Assembly: GCA_017541035.1 (NCBI GenBank)
Contig: JAFXZW010000018.1
Coordinates: 1 to 45,593 of the forward strand
DNA: 45,593 nucleotides
DNA from: Eubacterium sp.
GTDB lineage: Bacteria; Bacillota; Clostridia; Lachnospirales; Lachnospiraceae
Reading direction: 5' to 3'
A program made the position numbers and the translations under genes. The notes under the pieces are model-generated. The model ran no database searches and was not told the DNA's origin. It worked only from the letters and a program-made list of their open reading frames with translations. Positions 41,358 to 45,593 of the stretch are shown here, piece by piece; within the stretch, counting starts at the first letter, position 1, and each line of letters begins with the position of its first letter.

Positions 41358-43169
41358 TCAGTCCAGATGATCGATGATCTCCAGCGTTCTCTCCTTATTC
41401 ATTTTCACGCAGAGAGCTGCAAAATCCGCGAGGGGAATGCCATTCATCTGCTTATTTCCCCGGACATTGACGGATACGGTCTCTTCCTCTGCTTCCTTGT
41501 CACCCAGCACAAGGATATACGGCTCCTTATACTTCTTGAAGCCCTTGATCTTCGTCTTCATGTTCTCATCACTGTAGTCCGCCTCTACGCGGATGCCGGC
41601 AGCACGCAGCACCTTCTCCACCTTCTTCGCATACTCGTTATGCTCCGGGCGGATGGGAACGATGCCCACCTGATACGGTGATGCCCAGAAGGGAAATGCT
41701 CCCTTGAAATTCTCAATGATGATACCGATAAAGCGCTCGAAGGATCCGAAAATGGCCCGGTGGATCATAACCGGCCGCTTCTGCATGCCGTCCGGTGCGA
41801 TATAGCGAAGATCAAAATTCAGCGGAAGCTGGAAATCCAGCTGGATCGTTCCCATCTGCCATTCGCGGCCGAGGCAGTCCTTCATTTTCAGATCGATCTT
41901 CGGTCCGTAGAAGGCGCCGTCGCCTTCATTAATCTCATAATTGCCTTCGCCGTACTTCTTATCCAGAATGCGCTTCAGGGAAGCTTCAGCCTGATCCCAG
42001 AGCTCGGGGGCACCCATGAAATCATCCGGGCGGGTGGATAGCTCGGCCACATAGGTCAGACCGAAGGTTCCGTAGATCTTCTCCGCGATGTCCATGATAT
42101 CGGAGATCTCCTGCTCGATCTGATCTTCCATCAGGAAGGTGTGATCATCGTCCTGGTGGAACATCTGCACCCGGAAGAGGCCGTTCAGCTCACCGGATTT
42201 CTCCCGGCGGTGGATAACCTGTGTCTCACTGTAGCGGAGGGGAAGCTCCTTATAGCTGTGCATGGTATTCTTATAGACATTGATTGCGTTCGGACAGTTC
42301 ATCGGCTTGATGGCATATTTGATGTCTGTCTCGATCTTCTCCTCACCGGATTCCTCATCGGTATAGGCATTGGTGACAAGGAACATATTCTCCTTGTAAT
42401 GTCCCCAGTGACCGGAGGTCTCCCAAAGGGTCCTGTGATTGATGACCGGAGCCAGAATTTCCTGATAACCGTATTCTTCATGCAGCTCCCGCCAGAAGGT
42501 AAGCAGTGCATTATAAAGCTTGAAGCCCCGGGGCAGCCAGTAGGGCATGCCGGGTGCGGTCTCATCGAACATAAAAAGCTCCTGCTCCTTGCCAAGCTTC
42601 TTGTGGTCACGCTCCATTGCTTCTTTGATCAGATTCAGATGGGCCTTCAGCTCATCCTTGCTCGGGAAGGCATACATATAGATACGCTGCAGCATATCCC
42701 TCTTCTCATCGCCGCGCCAGTATGCCCCGGAGGCAGAACGGATCTGAAATGCGGTATTCATCAGCTCCTGAGAATTGGAGACATGAGGCCCGCGGCAGAG
42801 ATCCACATAATCATCGCCGGTATAATAAACCGTAATGGTCTCTCCATCGGGAAGATCATTGATGATCTCCACCTTGAAACGCTGATCCTTGAACATTTCC
42901 AGAGCTTCTTCCTTGGATACCTCCTTACGTGTCCAGTCCTCCCGGCGCTTGATGATCTCCCGCATCTTATCTTCGATCACCTTGAAATCATCCTGGGTCA
43001 CCGTGCGGGGAAGTTCAAAATCATAGTATGCACCATCGGCGATCTGCGGTCCGATGGTAATCTGTACATTTTCCTTTCCGAAAATCTCCATCACTGCCTT
43101 TGCCATGATATGGGCCAGGGAGTGACGATACACACTGAGGAAAAATTCCTTTTTCTCATCCTTATCCAT
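41358..43169 (-). CDS. thrS: Threonyl-tRNA synthetase without a TGS domain
   Basis: This 603-residue class II ThrRS has the editing domain (RHSLAHIMAKAVMEIFG; VDLCRGPHV, with the editing-site Cys), the catalytic core and the C-terminal anticodon-binding domain. The zinc ligands are the Cys in IKPMNCPNAIN, the His in FHQDDDHTF and the His in PVMIHRAIFGS. The start at 43169 (MDKDEKKEFFL) has AAGGAGG upstream. Canonical ThrRS (about 640 residues) carries an N-terminal TGS domain of about 60 residues that is absent here, as in some other bacteria. The 114-base gap upstream is too short for a T-box leader. Confidence 0.94.
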   Translation of the reverse strand: MDKDEKKEFFLSVYRHSLAHIMAKAVMEIFGKENVQITIGPQIADGAYYDFELPRTVTQDDFKVIEDKMREIIKRREDWTRKEVSKEEALEMFKDQRFKVEIINDLPDGETITVYYTGDDYVDLCRGPHVSNSQELMNTAFQIRSASGAYWRGDEKRDMLQRIYMYAFPSKDELKAHLNLIKEAMERDHKKLGKEQELFMFDETAPGMPYWLPRGFKLYNALLTFWRELHEEYGYQEILAPVINHRTLWETSGHWGHYKENMFLVTNAYTDEESGEEKIETDIKYAIKPMNCPNAINVYKNTMHSYKELPLRYSETQVIHRREKSGELNGLFRVQMFHQDDDHTFLMEDQIEQEISDIMDIAEKIYGTFGLTYVAELSTRPDDFMGAPELWDQAEASLKRILDKKYGEGNYEINEGDGAFYGPKIDLKMKDCLGREWQMGTIQLDFQLPLNFDLRYIAPDGMQKRPVMIHRAIFGSFERFIGIIIENFKGAFPFWASPYQVGIVPIRPEHNEYAKKVEKVLRAAGIRVEADYSDENMKTKIKGFKKYKEPYILVLGDKEAEEETVSVNVRGNKQMNGIPLADFAALCVKMNKERTLEIIDHLD

Positions 43170-43283
43170 TAACTGATATCCTCCTTGATGCCGCGCCCAT
43201 CGGTGCAGCCGTTTCTCGTTCGGCAATGCAAATGCCGATTCTTCATTATACATCCGCAAATAAAAAAAGAAAAGCTATTTCTT

Positions 43284-44003
43284 TCAGGATCTGAGGGCGA
43301 TGGTCAGCTTCACCCGGTCGTGGATCCCGGTCTTGTCATAAATATTGGAAATATAGTTCTTGACGGTTCCCTCGGAGATGTACAGCCGGTCTGCGATCTG
43401 GCGGTTTGTCAGTCCCTCCACCATCAGAGCGCAGATCTCCTTCTCCCGTTCCGTCAGGGGATCCGCTGCATTTTCCACGGAGCTGACACCACTGCGGAAA
43501 GAATCCTTCCCCACGTCCGTGTTCCTGTTTCCCTCCGCTCCGGTCTGACCGCCGTCTGCCGCACTCTGCCCTCCGTATTCCGGACTGCCCCCGGTGACCA
43601 GAGCTGTGAGGCGCTGCATAACCTTGGCGTCCAGTACCGCACCACCCCCAAGGATCTGGCGGACCGCGCCGAGAATCGCATCCTTTCCGCTGTCCTTCAG
43701 AAGATAGCCGTCCGCCCCGCGTCCGATGGCGTCCGTGATGTTCCGGTCATCGTAAAATGTGGTGAGTACCAGGATCTTCACATCGGGATACAGCCTCTTC
43801 ATTTCCCCGATCAGCTCGATGCCGCCCATTCCCTTCATGTTCAGATCCACAAGGGCGAGGTCAGGGGAGACCGAAGAGAGCTTCTCCAGCGCCTCCACTC
43901 CGTCATGCGCCTTTCCCACGATCTCATGGTCATTCAGGGACAGTATGATCTCCAGACTGTCCAGAAGCATTGTTTCATCATCTACCAGGAATATTCTGCT
44001 CAT
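43284..44003 (-). CDS. NarL/LuxR-type response regulator
   Basis: This 239-residue regulator has a receiver domain (residues 1-118) with phosphoacceptor Asp53 (LALVDLNMKG), acidic pair Asp8/Asp9, and Lys in LLKDSGKDA. A 55-residue Gly/Asp/Asn/Ser-rich linker, longer than usual, leads to a LuxR-type helix-turn-helix (LTEREKEICALMVEGLTNRQ to TVKNYISNIYDKTGI). CGAGGAG precedes the ATG. The kinase gene ends 146 bases upstream on the same strand, so the two form a two-component system. The target genes are unknown. Confidence 0.93.
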   Translation of the reverse strand: MSRIFLVDDETMLLDSLEIILSLNDHEIVGKAHDGVEALEKLSSVSPDLALVDLNMKGMGGIELIGEMKRLYPDVKILVLTTFYDDRNITDAIGRGADGYLLKDSGKDAILGAVRQILGGGAVLDAKVMQRLTALVTGGSPEYGGQSAADGGQTGAEGNRNTDVGKDSFRSGVSSVENAADPLTEREKEICALMVEGLTNRQIADRLYISEGTVKNYISNIYDKTGIHDRVKLTIALRS

Positions 44004-44149
44004 CTTTCTCCTCGCACATTTCCTCTATATGCCAATCCGGGCCCGAAGAGAGAAATCCCCGTCTGTACCTGAGGAGCTTCCCCGGGCAAGCCACCGGAAT
44101 GACAGACCTGACGATATACCATTACGACTTTACAGCTATCCTCCATATT

Positions 44150-45352
44150 TCACGCATGAACATGCGCGCCGGTGCCCCGCCCGTCATCGGAAACCAGCGG
44201 TAACTCCACAACAGAACGGAACCCGCCTTCATTCGAGAACTCCGCGTGTCCGCCGCATCGTTCCGCGTAGGAAATGATTTTTTTCAGTCCAAAGCCCTGG
44301 CTGATCCTCCGCTGCTCATTTTCCGTTCCGTAATCACTGTGACCGTTATCCTTTACAGTAAGGGATATGTGGGCGGAGTCTCCGTTCAGCATTACCAGAA
44401 AGGTATCCGCCTGTCCGTGCTTTACACCGTTTGTCAGAAATTCCTGCAGCACACCGGTCAGGAATTCCAAATGCTCATGAGGAAGCTTCATTCCCTCCGG
44501 GAAAGAATCATAGAGCCTGTCTACGTGCCGTTCCGAGTCCATCACAAATTCATCGATGATGCTGTCCATGCCTGCCATCAGGTCCATAAGCGGAACATCC
44601 GCGCTTTCCTGATCCAGGGTTCTTACCGCACGCCGGATGGATTCCAGACTTCCGCGGATCCGGTCATTCGCGTCATTCATGCGTTTCCGGGCTTCCTCCG
44701 GTTTCGAATCATACAGCATATCCGCCGCATCCAATGTCATAATGGCTGCGGTTATGCTGTGACCAACGCTGTTATGGATATTTCGACTGATATTCTCCCG
44801 TTCCGTCAGCCGCGCATTTTTATCCAGAAGAAAGCTCTCCTGCGCGAGACGGCGGTTCAGTTTTTTCTCACGCATCTCACTGACAGAGGACTGCTGGATC
44901 CGTTCCTGTTCCTGCCTGTATTTTTGCTGCATTTCTTCCAGGAATTGCTTCATAAGAAGCAAAACCAGTACTCCCGCCAGCACCGCCAGGGAAAGGAGAA
45001 ATTCCTTTGCCACAAGCTGTCCGCTCATTTCCGGGCCGCTTTTCATCACAGTCACTGCCAGATAAAGAAGCATCGCGCTGACTGAAGGAACCGCAAAGCG
45101 AAACCATCGGGAAGTTCTGCCCGACCACAGGATCGAAAAGGACAGATACCCGAACCAACCTCCGGACAAAACCGCATATACAGGGCACAAAGCCCATTTC
45201 AGCCAGGTGATCCGCACGCCCATGGATTCTGCCGTGATCACAATAAGAAGCAGTCCCGCCACCGGAACCAGCCATATACCGGCCCCCGTAAACAGCACCG
45301 CAAGCAACGTCAGAAGGATGATAACGAAATTGTCGATCAACGCAAAAACCAC
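44150..45352 (-). CDS. DesK/NarX-type sensor histidine kinase
   Basis: This 400-residue kinase has about six membrane helices (roughly residues 5-155), a coiled coil (EEMQQKYRQEQERIQQSSVS), a HisKA_3 domain with the phosphoacceptor His in RNIHNSVGHS, and a C-terminal GHKL ATPase (EFLTNGVKHGQ; VKDNGHSDYG; GFGLKKI). I choose the GTG at 45352, which has GAGGAG 6 bases upstream and a good promoter (45392-45420) just before it. A longer open frame to 45526 runs into the insertion sequence and is spurious at its far end. With this start the gene is intact. A start further upstream, in the segment with a hydrophobic stretch, cannot be wholly excluded. Confidence 0.85.
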   Translation of the reverse strand: MVFALIDNFVIILLTLLAVLFTGAGIWLVPVAGLLLIVITAESMGVRITWLKWALCPVYAVLSGGWFGYLSFSILWSGRTSRWFRFAVPSVSAMLLYLAVTVMKSGPEMSGQLVAKEFLLSLAVLAGVLVLLLMKQFLEEMQQKYRQEQERIQQSSVSEMREKKLNRRLAQESFLLDKNARLTERENISRNIHNSVGHSITAAIMTLDAADMLYDSKPEEARKRMNDANDRIRGSLESIRRAVRTLDQESADVPLMDLMAGMDSIIDEFVMDSERHVDRLYDSFPEGMKLPHEHLEFLTGVLQEFLTNGVKHGQADTFLVMLNGDSAHISLTVKDNGHSDYGTENEQRRISQGFGLKKIISYAERCGGHAEFSNEGGFRSVVELPLVSDDGRGTGAHVHA

Positions 45353-45391
45353 GGGATACTCCTCAAATAAGATCATTCTTTGATTTCTGAC

Positions 45392-45420
45392 AGTATAACA
45401 GAGGCATATGGACAAAGCAA
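45392..45420 (-). promoter_or_regulatory. Promoter of the kinase-regulator pair
   Basis: On the minus strand TTGCTT (plus 45415-45420), a 17-base spacer and TATACT (plus 45392-45397) lie 39 bases before the GTG start. Confidence 0.65.
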
Positions 45421-45458
45421 GGCCGGTGAGAAAAAGAGCCGCATTCGTGCTGTGATAT

Positions 45459-45593
45459 GCTACCCCCAAGTAGGACACTGAAATATAAAACCTACTTGGG
45501 GGTATTTTTATGTCCAGAAAAAGCAAGATTGACTCAGCAGAAAAAGTAAAGATAGTTGAACGCTTACTGGCAGATAAGATCAGTGTTTCGGAG
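45459..45593 (+). mobile_element. Left end of an insertion sequence (IS3-type by its first protein residues)
   Basis: TACCCCCAAGTAGG (45461-45474) and CCTACTTGGGGGTA (45491-45504) form a perfect 14-bp stem with a 16-base loop directly before a transposase start. Hairpins of this kind near IS ends shield transposase from outside transcription. The exact left terminus and target duplication cannot be set, because the right end lies beyond the window. The outer boundary is near 45459-45461. Confidence 0.7.
45510..45593 (+). CDS. Transposase OrfA, N-terminal fragment cut by the window edge
   Basis: The first 28 residues, MSRKSKIDSAEKVKIVERLL followed by ADKISVSE, resemble the N-terminal helix-turn-helix of IS3-family OrfA proteins. 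The reading frame is open to the window end. A ribosome binding site is not obvious in the preceding GGGGGTATTTTT, but GGGGG in the hairpin arm could serve. The family call rests on a short stretch. Confidence 0.68.
   Translation, partial: MSRKSKIDSAEKVKIVERLLADKISVSE

Noticed and set aside
43170-43283. T-box leader before thrS
   Set aside because: The gap is 114 bases and shows no T-box sequence or terminator-antiterminator pair.
45353-45526. 58-residue N-terminal extension of the histidine kinase
   Set aside because: It runs through the kinase promoter and into the IS hairpin; the GTG with GAGGAG at 45352 is a better start.

Overview
The window looks like a chromosomal segment of a strictly anaerobic, low-to-mid GC Firmicute, most likely a member of the Lachnospiraceae/Clostridia. 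The reasons are the spoVG-glmU-pth-mfd order, the paired glgC/glgD ADP-glucose pyrophosphorylases, a four-subunit pyruvate:ferredoxin oxidoreductase, an oxygen-sensitive class III ribonucleotide reductase, strong AGGAGG ribosome binding sites and many short hairpin-plus-T-run terminators. Genus cannot be fixed from the sequence alone.

Positions 1-6.2 kb are an accessory region: a GH88/105-type glycosidase, an SRAP (HMCES/YedK) DNA-protein crosslink protein, small unknown genes, a three-copy palindrome array (2474-2579), an oriT-like nested inverted repeat (2640-2709), a 5'-truncated DUF1508 remnant, a short flavodoxin and a ParA/ParB pair. A near-identical 20-22 base sequence lies at both sides (338-357 and 6162-6183), so the block may be a degenerate integrated element next to lysS. 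No integrase, relaxase or replication gene is present in the window.

From 6.3 to 28 kb the genome is mostly housekeeping. It holds lysS, greA and tRNA-Leu(CAG), then a trigger-factor-like lipoprotein, then nrdD/nrdG preceded by two NrdR boxes and a consensus promoter. After dut and mgtE comes a conserved minus-strand run (spoVG, a GlmU lacking its acetyltransferase half, pth, mfd, a parvulin-like lipoprotein), then glgC-glgD, an NfeD/SPFH membrane pair and an aconitase-family hydratase preceded by a phased CACGTTG array.

From 28.3 to 34.8 kb is the most unusual block. A PspA-less relative of the Bacillus ydjGHI membrane-stress genes (an SPFH-zinc-ribbon protein, a tail-anchored double zinc-ribbon protein and a TPM-domain protein) is followed by a membrane protein made of 11-residue and 8-residue repeats and by a large single-pass protein. 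From 35 to 38 kb is porCDAB.

From 38.1 to 41.2 kb is a lipoprotein gene and a partner-switching operon: a STAS antagonist, a fused RsbU-type phosphatase/RsbW-type ATPase, and a 58-residue membrane peptide gene. thrS (no TGS domain), a NarL-type response regulator and a DesK/NarX-type histidine kinase follow. The left end of an insertion sequence, with the start of its transposase gene, closes the window immediately upstream of the kinase promoter.
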